Positions 1-8,941 of a stretch of 32,086 nucleotides of DNA are shown here, in pieces (position 1 is the first letter of the stretch; every line of letters begins with the position of its first letter). The notes below the pieces were generated by a model that was given only the letters and a program-made list of their open reading frames with translations, ran no database searches and had not been told where the DNA came from. The DNA comes from an uncultured Prevotella sp. (GTDB lineage Bacteria > Bacteroidota > Bacteroidia > Bacteroidales > Bacteroidaceae), in NCBI GenBank assembly GCA_937901345.1, contig CALCHM010000022.1, positions 1 to 32,086 of the forward strand, read 5' to 3'. Both the position numbers and the translations under genes were made by a program.

Positions 1-210
1 GGCTGGATGGAGCACATTACCCTTCGCAATGCCTTCCGGAATCTGAATGACCGGGAAAAGCAGATCCTTTCCCTGCGGTTTTACGACGGAAAGACCCAGA
101 TGGAGGTGGCAGATTCCCTGGGGATCTCCCAGGCCCAGGTGTCCCGGCTGGAAAAGGGCGCCATTTCCGCCATGCGTGGATTGTTCCGGGGAAAATACAA
201 TGAGATCGAT
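1..210 (+). CDS. C-terminal fragment of a sporulation-type sigma factor (SigF/SigG family)
   Basis: The frame is open from base 1, so the ATG at 7 is an internal Met and the gene is cut by the window edge. The peptide is region 4 of a sigma-70 factor. A short helix (LNDREKQILSLRF) is followed by the region 4.2 helix-turn-helix, whose core GISQAQVSRLEK is diagnostic of the forespore factors SigF and SigG of endospore-forming Firmicutes. Region 4.2 contacts the -35 promoter element. Base composition is GC-rich compared with the Bacteroidota DNA beyond 470. Spore sigma factors are not expected in Bacteroidota, so I infer that this piece belongs to another genome and was joined here by assembly. 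The true C-terminus is lost: past about base 210 the frame runs into antisense dnaE. SigG is slightly favoured over SigF by the GKTQMEVA string, but this is not firm. Confidence 0.85.
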
Positions 211-245
211 ACCGTGGCCGCCACATTGACCGCCGCCGTAAAGCG
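195..245. other. Chimeric junction: sigma factor to dnaE
   Basis: Plus-strand similarity to SigF/SigG ends near base 200. Minus-strand similarity to DnaE (…VNAAFARFT) ends near base 235. The minus-strand frame then runs on to base 81 through antisense of the sigma gene, which gives a nonsense DnaE tail of about 50 residues. The exact breakpoint cannot be fixed by eye. Confidence 0.8.
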
Positions 246-3050
246 GGCAAAGGCCGCATTCACATCTGGCGGCTTGACCTCAAGCCCCATGGCCTCCGCC
301 TCGGCGACGAAGCCGGGGAGCTTGTCGAAGTTTCCGATTTCCGAGGAAATCTGGGCGCACATGAACTCCGCAGGATAGTGCGCTTTCAAGTAACCTGTCT
401 GATACGCAACCCATGCATAGCACACGGCGTGGGACTTGTTGAACGCGTAGGACGCGAACGCGCGCCAGTCGTCCCAGATTTTTTCCAAAATCTTAGCGTC
501 ATATCCATGACTCTCACCACCCTTAACAAACTTGGGGTACATCTGATTCAGTTTATCAATCAGTTTTTTACCCATCGCCTTACGAAGGTTGTCACTCTCA
601 CCTCGTGTAAAGTCTGCAATTTCTCTTGAAAGCAACATCACCTGTTCTTGATAGACAGTAATGCCGTAAGTGTCCTTCAAGTACTTCTCCATGCAGGGTA
701 AATCATACGTAATCGGACTGCGCCCTTTTTTACGATTAATAAACTCTGGGATATATTGCATAGGACCGGGACGATACAGAGCGTTCATCGCAATAAGGTC
801 TTCAAAAACGGTAGGTTCCAATTCTCGAAGGTATTTCTGCATACCGGGAGATTCAAATTGGAAGGTACAAATGGTGTTACCGTCACAATATAATTGGAAC
901 GTAGCAGGGTCGTCGATGGGGATTTGGTCAACGTCAAGTGTAATGCCAAGACTATCTTCGATGTTCGCAACAGCTTCTTTAAGGATGGAGAGGGTCTTTA
1001 GTCCTAAGAAGTCCATCTTAATCAAACCAGTTTCTTCGATAACCTTACCTTCATATTGCGTGCAGAGCAATTTCTCCTTTGTGTCCTTATCTTCAGCTGT
1101 TGAAACAGGAACCCAGTCAGAAATGGCATCGCGACAAATGATTACACCACAAGCGTGAACACCCGTGTTACGCACGTTGCCCTCAAGCATTTTGGCATAA
1201 CGTATCGTGTTGTAGAGTAGGGGGTCGGAAGATGATTCTGCCTCTTTTAATTCTGGAATACACGCAATCGCATTAACCAGATTTAACTTGGGACTCTTGC
1301 CATTTTCATCTTCAGGCAACTTATCTGGAATGAGTTTGCAGAGGTAATTACTCTGAGATAAGGGCAGATTTTGTACGCGCGCAACATCTTTTAGCGCCGA
1401 CTTCGTGGCCATCGTAGAGTAGGTGATAATGTGTGCCACTTTATCTGCTCCATATTTATCCGTAACCCATTGAAGTACTTTACCGCGACCGTCATCGTCA
1501 AAGTCTACGTCAATATCCGGAAGAGAAATACGGTCAGGATTCAAGAAGCGCTCAAAAAGGAGGTCGTACTTAATAGGGTCAATATCTGTAATGCGCAAGC
1601 AATAGGCAACGGCACTACCAGCTGCAGAACCACGTCCAGGACCTACACTTACTCCCAATTCTTGACGAGCAACCTTAATATAATCTTGAACAATCAAAAA
1701 GTAACCAGGGAAACCCATGGTCTTCATGATGTGTAATTCAAACTTTATACGAGCAGCTGTTTCTTCATCAAGCGGTTCGCCATAGCGCCATTTTGCACCT
1801 TCGTAAGCTAATTTCGCTAGGTAATCGGCCTCTAACTTTATGCGATATAACTTGTCGTAACCACCTAACTTTTTGATTTTGCTTTCACCTTCCTCACGAG
1901 TCAGAACGACATTGCCATTCTCATCTTCAGTGAACTCTTTGAAAAGGTCCTCATGAGAATACTTTTCACGATAGCCATCTTCGGTACCAAACTCTTCAGG
2001 GATTTCAAAGTTTGGCATGATTGGACCGTGGTCAATGGAGTAATTCTCTGTTTTATCAGCTAGTTCGCATGTATTTTCAAGCGCTTCAGGTAAGTCTGCA
2101 AAGACCTCATTCATCTCTGCACGAGTTTTAAACCACTCTTGCTTAGTGTAAAGCATGCGATTTGACGAATATAGATCTGCGCCGGTAGAGAGACAGATAA
2201 GTCGGTCGTGGGCTTCTGCATTTTCTTCATCAACAAAGTGCGAGTCATTCGTACATACTAACTTGACATGATGCTTTGCTGCTAATTGAATGATCTGCTG
2301 ATTCACTTCTTCTTGAAGCGGATACACTTCACGATTCGCATTTTGCTCGGGATCGGTAACTTTATGGCGCATCAACTCAAGGTAGAAATCATCTTTAAAG
2401 ATGCGCTTAAACCATTCTATAGCCTTTTCTGCGGCAGGAATGTCACCCGCTTGTATCTTCTTGGGAATTTCTCCACCAAGACATGCAGAACTAATCATCA
2501 ACCCTTCGCTATATTTCTCTAGTTGTGCATGGTCGGTACGGGGACGCATATAGAAACCATCAACCCACGAATTACTCACCAATTTAATAAGATTCTTATA
2601 TCCAATCTGATTTTTTGCGATGACCACTAAGTGCCACCCCGACGTATCTTGCTTCCCCTCCTTCAAAAGCATTCCACGACGTGCTACATACATCTCGCAA
2701 CCAATCATGCGTTTGAAGTTAGCAATGCGCTCCTGCTTTTTTATTTGGGGTAACAACTGTTCTTTTATTTGCTCCAGTGTGAGTCCTTCTTCGTCAGTCG
2801 TTGGTGTATATGAACCAGCGTCAATAAGTTCTAGTTTAGAGGTTAATTCTTTAAGCGCTTTTTTGCCCTTAGAAATAACTTTTTCGGTATAGTTGAAAAA
2901 GTCTTTCACACCCATCATATTGCCATGGTCAGTAAGCGCCATACCTCTCATTCCGTCTGCAATAGCCTTATCAACCATATGGGGGATTGAGGCTTGCCCG
3001 TCAAGAATGGAGTATTGTGAGTGTACATGTAGATGTACGAAGTCTTTCAT
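235..3050 (-). CDS. dnaE: DNA polymerase III alpha subunit, truncated and probably mosaic at its 3' end
   Basis: This is the replicative DNA polymerase catalytic subunit. It starts at the ATG at 3050. The PHP domain is N-terminal (HLHVHS, residues 6-11). The polymerase core follows, with the GRGSAAGS loop (472-479) and the catalytic acidic motif PDIDVDF (511-517, Asp514 and Asp516). The third catalytic Asp lies in IKMDFLGL. Residues 1-~862 are Bacteroidota-like, including insertions near 60-110 and 350-400. Full-length Bacteroidota DnaE is about 1,230 residues. Here recognisable DnaE sequence ends near residue 938, so the (HhH)2, OB and tau-binding regions are missing. Residues ~863-938 (plus-strand bases 465-235) are GC-rich. 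They read EIGNFDKLPGFVAEAEAMG, unlike the Bacteroidales version I would expect and closer in style to Verrucomicrobiota/Lentisphaerota. I infer a second join there. The frame formally stays open to base 81. Its neighbour upstream on the same strand is the porin, across a terminator-like hairpin. Confidence 0.9.
370..475. other. Probable chimeric junction inside dnaE
   Basis: Reading dnaE on the minus strand, codon use turns GC-rich at about 465, in the conserved WDDW…AFNKSH block. Beyond it the protein no longer resembles Bacteroidales DnaE. A highly conserved block is a typical place for an assembler to cross between genomes. The breakpoint is inferred from composition and family memory only. 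Confidence 0.6.
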
Positions 3051-3067
3051 AATTGGTTATTGGGTTT

Positions 3068-3113
3068 AAAAGTAAACAAACACCGTCAATACAAGTAAAG
3101 ACGGTGTAGTTTA
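3068..3113 (-). terminator. Rho-independent terminator downstream of the porin gene
   Basis: A perfect 8-bp stem (ACACCGTC 3080-3087 with GACGGTGT 3100-3107) has a 12-nt loop. Outer TAAAC/GTTTA arms at 3073-3077 and 3109-3113 extend it. Read on the minus strand it is followed by a T-rich stretch. It lies 35 bp past the porin stop and just before the dnaE start. Confidence 0.7.
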
Positions 3114-3147
3114 TGTAAAAATACATGAGATGCTTCAACTTTCAAAA

Positions 3148-5265
3148 TTAGTTAACAAAATTCCAACTAATTCCAAAGTGTAGGGTAAAACCATTCATGG
3201 GGTAGTGGGGTAGTTCGAATGCCTTCTTTTGACGTTGAGAAGCATTAATGTGAGATGCCATTAGATACAAACGCGTACGCTTTAAGTGTAAATTAGCATA
3301 GGCATTCACGATTGGGTAACCTCCAAGTTTCTCAGCAGTTGGTGTGTCTTGCAATACATACTGACCAATGATAGGGGAGTATACTTGAGGTGTGAAGCGT
3401 GTGTAATATCTTACATCAGCTCCTAACTCAGTATTTAAAACCTTTGCAATCTTAAATTTAAGAAACAGGTTTGAATATACCATAAAAGCGGGAACTGGTG
3501 AAAGCGATTTGTCTGATGTCGTTTGATATGTCAGTTCGTTCTCCCAATTTAAAATACCCCATTTTTGCCAATGATAAAGAGATGCTTCAAAGCGCTGGAC
3601 GGGTTTACCATTTTGGATTGCTGAAATACTATGTAACTTATCATTATTTCCCTTTGGACGAGGTGCTTCATAAAGCGTTTCCTGGAAGTAGGTCGCTTTA
3701 TTTGTTTGTTCAAAGCGAAGCGTCAGTTTCGTAGTATTATACTTGATTTCAGCTCCTATTTTGGTAAAAAGCGTCTTATCTACACCCTCATTATCCCACC
3801 AAGCATTACGTGCTTGATAGTGGCGAAAATAGAACGTGGGTTCTTCTGAACTGACTTGCGCATATACATTAACAGAACAAGAGTCATTAAAGAGAGGTTT
3901 ACGCAATCCTCCCTTAGCTAGCAACTTAAATTCTCCCCATTGTTTTCCATCGCGTGTGCGAAGTTCTCCCAGAATATTGTAATCAAACGATTTTCCTTTG
4001 CGATGCATTAATTCAGCACCAACATTGAAATAATTATATCGGTAGGAATCAAATGAGGTAGGGGAGTTGGGTAATGTAAAACGCTCATGCTTGTGCGTTA
4101 CGTAGAGTCTAGCACCAGCCTTCAACCATTTTTTCCAATTCTCATTTAGCTCAATAGAGACGGTATTGCGTATGGCAAAGTGTTTTGTCATATCAGATGC
4201 AGAGTCTCCTTCCCAATAGTAGTCTTTAAAATAAAGTGGAGATAGACTATTGGTGGTTGTGTTACTTAAGAATAAACGGTCATCATGATCTAGTTGGACA
4301 GAATGCGATACCGTAATCGGAGAAATACCTGTAGGTAGGGTTGAGTTCTTTTGGTTCTCTGTAGAATCTACTACAATTGAATCTTGCTTTATACTTGACT
4401 GACCGATGTTAAATCTTTGTGTGAAAAACAAAGAATTAACATTGATTTTATTCCAGGTCTTGGATAGATTTGTGGGCATTTCCCATGTGTCATAATTATT
4501 CGCAAATGCTTCTGGTTCTGTGATATATCTATCGTCTTCCAATCCTCCATTTTCTGTGGTTTTCAAGTATTGCAAACGATACGACATATGCGCTTTATAG
4601 CGTTCGCCTAAGTATGAACCATAAATATCTGCTCTAAAGTGCGCTGTATTCTGTGATTGAAAATATCCACGTCCGTATAGATAATCTAAATTGAACCCTA
4701 ATCCTATCTTTTTTCCAGCATTTACAGCAAATAATGTACTAATACGATCTTCACCATGTTCTTTATCTCCACACTCGTGATAGGTTATATTGGTAAAGGG
4801 AGATTTTGTGTTTGTAAAGAGTTGGTTATTAGCTCGTTTAACAAAGAAATCATAAGGATCCATAAATACAAATTGCTCTTGCCACAATGCTAGATTATCG
4901 TGTGACAATTTAAGCGATTTGCGAGGTGCTCCTAAATTACCAGTTGACAAATAACCTCCAAATTTACCTTTTGTGTTTCCTTCATTTTGAAATCCATGAG
5001 AGATTGTATCAATTTCAGCTGGAATAATGTCACCAAATATAGGATCAACTCGCCATGCATATATTCCCTGTGGCACATCGGTATTTGACGATACACCTAC
5101 AGAGTCATTGCCCAGTTCATTCCAACGATTATTCTGTGACTCAAATCCAGGATTAAAACTATCACGTTTTAGACGATCAAAATTTCCTTTTGACAATTGT
5201 GCTGTAGTTGATAGGGAACAAGTCAAAAGGAATAATATGAAAATATATAATCTATTCTTTCTCAT
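3148..5265 (-). CDS. Putative outer-membrane beta-barrel porin (Porin_10-like)
   Basis: The 705-residue protein has a Sec signal peptide: basic MRKNR, a hydrophobic core at 6-18, and a likely cut after TTA near residue 22. The mature part has a polar N-terminal segment and then alternating aromatic/hydrophobic strands typical of a large beta-barrel (e.g. GLGFNLDYLYGRGYF, SLYHWQKWGIL). It ends in an amphipathic strand, GISWNFVN. Length, early WRVD motif and overall character match the uncharacterised 'putative porin' family found widely in Bacteroidota, which I recall as Porin_10. The substrate is unknown. It would sit in the outer membrane. It is transcribed away from porE in the same direction and probably from its own promoter: a -7 element lies 8 bp before the start, and a strong palindrome separates the two genes. 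The family call rests on resemblance, not a search. Confidence 0.75.
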   Translation of the reverse strand: MRKNRLYIFILFLLTCSLSTTAQLSKGNFDRLKRDSFNPGFESQNNRWNELGNDSVGVSSNTDVPQGIYAWRVDPIFGDIIPAEIDTISHGFQNEGNTKGKFGGYLSTGNLGAPRKSLKLSHDNLALWQEQFVFMDPYDFFVKRANNQLFTNTKSPFTNITYHECGDKEHGEDRISTLFAVNAGKKIGLGFNLDYLYGRGYFQSQNTAHFRADIYGSYLGERYKAHMSYRLQYLKTTENGGLEDDRYITEPEAFANNYDTWEMPTNLSKTWNKINVNSLFFTQRFNIGQSSIKQDSIVVDSTENQKNSTLPTGISPITVSHSVQLDHDDRLFLSNTTTNSLSPLYFKDYYWEGDSASDMTKHFAIRNTVSIELNENWKKWLKAGARLYVTHKHERFTLPNSPTSFDSYRYNYFNVGAELMHRKGKSFDYNILGELRTRDGKQWGEFKLLAKGGLRKPLFNDSCSVNVYAQVSSEEPTFYFRHYQARNAWWDNEGVDKTLFTKIGAEIKYNTTKLTLRFEQTNKATYFQETLYEAPRPKGNNDKLHSISAIQNGKPVQRFEASLYHWQKWGILNWENELTYQTTSDKSLSPVPAFMVYSNLFLKFKIAKVLNTELGADVRYYTRFTPQVYSPIIGQYVLQDTPTAEKLGGYPIVNAYANLHLKRTRLYLMASHINASQRQKKAFELPHYPMNGFTLHFGISWNFVN

Positions 5266-5273
5266 AACGTATG

Positions 5274-5304
5274 CAAAGTTAATATTTCTTTTGCTCTTTA
5301 TAAA
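5274..5304 (-). promoter_or_regulatory. Bacteroidota-type promoter of the porin gene
   Basis: On the minus strand TAACTTTG (5281-5274) fits the -7 consensus TAnnTTTG exactly. A TTTA at 5304-5301, 19 bp upstream, is one base off the -33 TTTG. The predicted transcription start falls only a few bases before the ATG at 5265, so the transcript would be almost leaderless. Confidence 0.6.
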
Positions 5305-5440
5305 CGTGTCACCTACAAATTAAATACAAGTAAGAGTAAAAACTTACAGATTACAAATTCCCTGTTTTAATATTAAACATAATCCTCATTCTAGTTTAAG
5401 AAGTATTTATTCTTCAATGTGGTAACACTTCTGACGCAAT

Positions 5441-5468
5441 AATGGCGGATAAGCACTTATCCGCCATT
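5441..5468. terminator. Strong palindrome between porE and the porin gene
   Basis: A perfect 13-bp inverted repeat (AATGGCGGATAAG 5441-5453 and its complement 5456-5468) is separated by 2 bases. It lies 60 bp past the porE stop and 175 bp before the porin start. It forms a very stable hairpin and probably ends or protects the porE transcript, although the T tract is weak. A second small repeat, TTGTAA…TTACAA, follows near 5480-5500. Nothing coding is seen in 5266-5528. Confidence 0.6.
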
Positions 5469-5528
5469 TGAATTTCTATTTTGTAATCTAGGTTACAAGT
5501 ATTTTACGTATACTGATTAACTTATTTT

Positions 5529-7520
5529 CTATGGATTAGTGTCCTTCATAAACGTAGTACGCAATACTCTAAATTGTGTTCGGCGGTTTAATGAATGACA
5601 ACTATCTTGTTGTTCTGGGGTCAGTTTGCTTATAAAATCATCTGAGAGAACATCTCCTTCGTTCAAAAATTTATACTCTTCTGTTAATTTGCAATTTACC
5701 ACTTTGGGCAATGATTCTCCATATCCAACAGGAATAAGTCTTTCTTCTTCAATACCTTTAGAACTTAAATATTTAACAACAGATTCAGCACGTTTTTGTG
5801 ATAATCGTTTGTTATACGTGTCTGAACCGCGACTATCGGTATGTGCTGATAACTCAATGGTAATTGTAGGATTATCATTAAGCATATTCACTAAACGATC
5901 TAGCGCAGTAGAACTTTCTGGAGTAATATCTGCTTTGTCAAACTCAAAGAAAACATTTCTAACCAACACAGGTATAGATGTTGATGCTAACGGAAACTGA
6001 AGCACATATTGACAATCTGATTTCAGACTATCAGTAGTTAATTGATTATTCGCATTTAAATATCCATCACATGTCGCGAGAAACACATATTCGACATTAG
6101 GATTAACCTTTGTTTCAAATGCTCCGTCTGGCAAAACTCCAAGTTTTAAATTCGTACCATCGCTTCCAACGATATAAACTTCAGCGTTAGGTAATTCATA
6201 GCCATCAACTTCATAAACCCAACCTTTCACGGTTTGAGTAACTTCTGGAAAACTGAAACTAAAAATCTTGTCCCATCCACGTCCACCTGTAGTTCGAGAA
6301 GATGTGAAATAACCACGATTATAAAACCCTTCAAATGTCATCCCATAGTCATTACCTAAAGAATTAATAGGTGATGGCAAATGAGTTATAATCCAATCGT
6401 TAAACAAGGTGTCTTCAAGTGCTGAAAATATATCAAGCCCCCCTACTCCTCCTTTGCCATCTGTAGAATAAAAGAGTTCTCCTGTAGGTCGGAATGTTGG
6501 GAACATTTCGTTTCCTTCTGAGTTGATTGTTCCGCCTAAATTTTCAACAGGTCCAACTTCTGAACCCTCTAATTTTGCGCGCCACAAATCTGTACCACCA
6601 TAACCCCCTGGCATATCTGACACAAAATACAACCATTTACCATCGGGTGAAATACAAGGATGTGCGTAAGAACTTAAGGTATCTTCGGTAATCTTTAATT
6701 TATTTGCCTTGTTCCATTTAGCATCACTGCGGTTTGAAATCCAAATTTCTGCCATGCGCGGATATTCTGGATCAGTTGGACAAACAGTTAGATACATTTT
6801 TCCATCCGAAGAAAAACAGCAAGCGCCTTCATCAAGTGGAGTGTTTACACCACCTTCAACCAATTCTGGCGCTTTCCAACGACCTCTTTCGTCTTTCTGT
6901 ACACAAAATATGTCGCCATTTTTCATGCCAGTAATTCCACTCAATTCATCTCCCGTCGCTTGATTTCTCGTGGAAGTGAAATACAATTCATCTCCTTCAG
7001 AACTAGCAAACATGGGAGAATAGTCAGATCTGCTCGATACGAATAATTTCTCAAGTTTTACGCTATAAGCAGATGATTGTTGCTTAAATTCATTTGCTCT
7101 CAATGCCCAGTAATATCTTATTTTAGATAAACTGTCGTCCGTTAATAAAAAATGCTTTTCCAGGTAATTTGCAGCTTCTTTATAGTTGCCCATTTGCATT
7201 GAAAGCATTCCGAGTTGTTGAAACACTAGTGTGTCATTAAACTTATAGCGTTCTGCATTTTTTAGTGCAGCAACGGCGCGCGCCACATTTCCATAACAAG
7301 CATACGTTTGTGCCATTTCATAGGCAATTTCACCTCGTAACTTCTTCTCTTTCGGAGGTATGCGCTTGTATGCCTTTTTGAAATTTTCTGCAGCCAGTTC
7401 ATATTCTCCTCGGGTTAGTGCCGCGCGTGCCGTTTTTATACTGTTACCCGCACTGCCACAACTCGCTAATAATATCGCACCAATATAAATATGTAGTATT
7501 GTTTTCAAATAATTTTTCAT
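5529..7520 (-). CDS. porE: PorE-like OmpA-family lipoprotein of the type IX secretion system
   Basis: The 663-residue protein has a lipoprotein signal (LLASC, lipid-attached Cys21). TPR-like helices follow at about 30-150, then PD40/WD40-like beta-propeller blades at about 170-420 (repeats of 'SPDGKWLYFVSD' style), a carboxypeptidase-regulatory-like beta-sandwich at about 425-500, and a C-terminal OmpA peptidoglycan-binding domain. The OmpA domain starts at NVFFEFDKADITP near 520 and carries the HTDSRGSDTYNKRLSQKRA core. This domain order and length match PorE (PG1058) of Porphyromonas gingivalis, a periplasmic, outer-membrane-anchored part of the type IX secretion machine thought to tie it to peptidoglycan. 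Other T9SS genes are not in the window, so a role in secretion is inferred from the architecture. It is transcribed from a divergent region shared with nagA. Confidence 0.85.
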   Translation of the reverse strand: MKNYLKTILHIYIGAILLASCGSAGNSIKTARAALTRGEYELAAENFKKAYKRIPPKEKKLRGEIAYEMAQTYACYGNVARAVAALKNAERYKFNDTLVFQQLGMLSMQMGNYKEAANYLEKHFLLTDDSLSKIRYYWALRANEFKQQSSAYSVKLEKLFVSSRSDYSPMFASSEGDELYFTSTRNQATGDELSGITGMKNGDIFCVQKDERGRWKAPELVEGGVNTPLDEGACCFSSDGKMYLTVCPTDPEYPRMAEIWISNRSDAKWNKANKLKITEDTLSSYAHPCISPDGKWLYFVSDMPGGYGGTDLWRAKLEGSEVGPVENLGGTINSEGNEMFPTFRPTGELFYSTDGKGGVGGLDIFSALEDTLFNDWIITHLPSPINSLGNDYGMTFEGFYNRGYFTSSRTTGGRGWDKIFSFSFPEVTQTVKGWVYEVDGYELPNAEVYIVGSDGTNLKLGVLPDGAFETKVNPNVEYVFLATCDGYLNANNQLTTDSLKSDCQYVLQFPLASTSIPVLVRNVFFEFDKADITPESSTALDRLVNMLNDNPTITIELSAHTDSRGSDTYNKRLSQKRAESVVKYLSSKGIEEERLIPVGYGESLPKVVNCKLTEEYKFLNEGDVLSDDFISKLTPEQQDSCHSLNRRTQFRVLRTTFMKDTNP

Positions 7521-7565
7521 ACATTAATAGAAACGATAAATACGCATATTATTGTCATCACTATG

Positions 7566-7573
7566 CAAATTTA
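7566..7573 (-). promoter_or_regulatory. -7 promoter element of porE
   Basis: The minus strand reads TAAATTTG, an exact TAnnTTTG match, about 45 bp before the porE ATG. No -33 TTTG sits at ideal spacing; a TTTTTG lies 24 bp upstream. It shares the 147-bp divergent intergenic region with the nagA promoter. Confidence 0.45.
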
Positions 7574-7607
7574 AAAAGAAAAATATGTTGGTTCCAGCAA
7601 AAATACC

Positions 7608-7615
7608 TAATTTTG
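7608..7615 (+). promoter_or_regulatory. -7 promoter element of nagA
   Basis: TAATTTTG fits TAnnTTTG. A TTG lies 17 bp upstream as a weak -33. Predicted transcription would start about 45 bp before the nagA ATG at 7668. It faces the porE promoter in the opposite direction. Confidence 0.45.
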
Positions 7616-7667
7616 TTGCAGATAAAAACAAAGAGAAAATTCTAACCACAAAAATAATAAGTTAACT

Positions 7668-8825
7668 ATGAAACAAATTTTTAATGGACGCATACTCACT
7701 CCTCAGGGTTGGCTTGAAAACGGAAGTGTACTCGTTGAAGGTAATAAGATTGTAAACGTCATTAACACGAACTTGCCAGTTGCTGGTGCTGAACTCGTTG
7801 ATGCTAAGGGATGTGACATTGTTCCTGGTGGTATTGAAATGCACGTTCATGGCGGCGGTGGTAGAGACTTTATGGAAGGAACTGAAGAAGCGTTCCGTGT
7901 TGCTGTTGATGCACATTTACAGTATGGTACAACTGCCATCTACCCCACTCTTTCATCTTCAACAGTTCCCATGATTGAAGCAGCTCTGAAAACTACAGAG
8001 AAGTTAATGTCAGAACCTGATAGTCCTATCATGGGTTTACACCTCGAAGGTCCTTACTTCAATATGAAGATGGCTGGAGCACAAATCCCTGAATGGATTA
8101 AAGCCCCTGTTAAGGAAGAATATGAACACATCCTTGGACTTACTTCTTGCCTCAAACGTTGGGATGCTGCGCCCGAACTTGAAGGTTCTATCGACTTCAT
8201 TAAGGCTTGTAAAGCACACGGCGTTTTGCCTAGTATAGCACACACAAAGGCTACATACTCAGACGTTAAGGCTGCAAATGAAGCAGGTATGACACATGCT
8301 ACGCACTTCTACAATGCGATGCCTGTGGTCTATAAGAATAGAGAGTTTAAGGAAGCTGGTACTGTTGAAAGCATTTTTGCAGAACAAAATATGACTGTAG
8401 AAATGATTGCTGATGGTATTCACGTGCCTCCTGTAATGCTCCGAATGATTTATCAGATTAAGGGAGTTGAGCGTACAGCGCTTGTTACTGATTCATTGGC
8501 TTGCGCAGCAGCAAACTCAGATGTAGCATTTGACCCCCGCGTGATTCTTGAAGATGGTGTTTGCAAGCTTGCAGACCGCTCAGCACTTGCTGGTAGTATC
8601 GCAACAATGGACCGCCTCGTACGCACTTGTGTACAACAAGCAGGTATTCCTATGGAAGACGCATGTCGCATGATTAGTGAAACCCCCGCTAAGATCATGG
8701 GTATCTATGAGAAGAAGGGTTCACTTGAAGCAGGTAAAGACGCCGACATCATTATGTTTGACAAGAATCAGGAACTTACTTTTGTTATGGCAATGGGTAA
8801 GGTTGTTAGAAATGAACTCGCATAA
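7668..8825 (+). CDS. nagA: N-acetylglucosamine-6-phosphate deacetylase
   Basis: This cytoplasmic enzyme turns GlcNAc-6-phosphate into glucosamine-6-phosphate and acetate, in amino-sugar catabolism and peptidoglycan recycling. The 385-residue length is usual. It is an amidohydrolase-fold TIM barrel flanked by a small beta-sandwich. Metal and catalytic residues are visible: HVHGGGG with His59 and His61, HLEGPYF with Glu127, AHTKATY with His192, THATHFYNAM with His213, DGIHVP with His252, and TDS with the catalytic Asp275. No nagB or transporter lies next to it, so it is a stand-alone gene here. It is divergent from porE and has its own terminator at 8848-8884. The GenBank-style start at ATG 7668 fits the family N-terminus. 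Confidence 0.95.
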   Translation: MKQIFNGRILTPQGWLENGSVLVEGNKIVNVINTNLPVAGAELVDAKGCDIVPGGIEMHVHGGGGRDFMEGTEEAFRVAVDAHLQYGTTAIYPTLSSSTVPMIEAALKTTEKLMSEPDSPIMGLHLEGPYFNMKMAGAQIPEWIKAPVKEEYEHILGLTSCLKRWDAAPELEGSIDFIKACKAHGVLPSIAHTKATYSDVKAANEAGMTHATHFYNAMPVVYKNREFKEAGTVESIFAEQNMTVEMIADGIHVPPVMLRMIYQIKGVERTALVTDSLACAAANSDVAFDPRVILEDGVCKLADRSALAGSIATMDRLVRTCVQQAGIPMEDACRMISETPAKIMGIYEKKGSLEAGKDADIIMFDKNQELTFVMAMGKVVRNELA

Positions 8826-8847
8826 AAATTAAGTAAAACCAATTTTT

Positions 8848-8884
8848 GAGACTGAATTACACTGTAGTTCAGTCTCTTTCTTTT
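8848..8884 (+). terminator. Rho-independent terminator of nagA
   Basis: A perfect 9-bp stem (GAGACTGAA 8848-8856 with TTCAGTCTC 8868-8876) has an 11-nt loop and is followed directly by TTTCTTTT. It lies 22 bp past the stop codon. Confidence 0.85.
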
Positions 8885-8941
8885 GCTAATAACCCAATGA
8901 TTGCAATTTGAGGTTGGACAATTCTATTTTGAATTTTCAAT

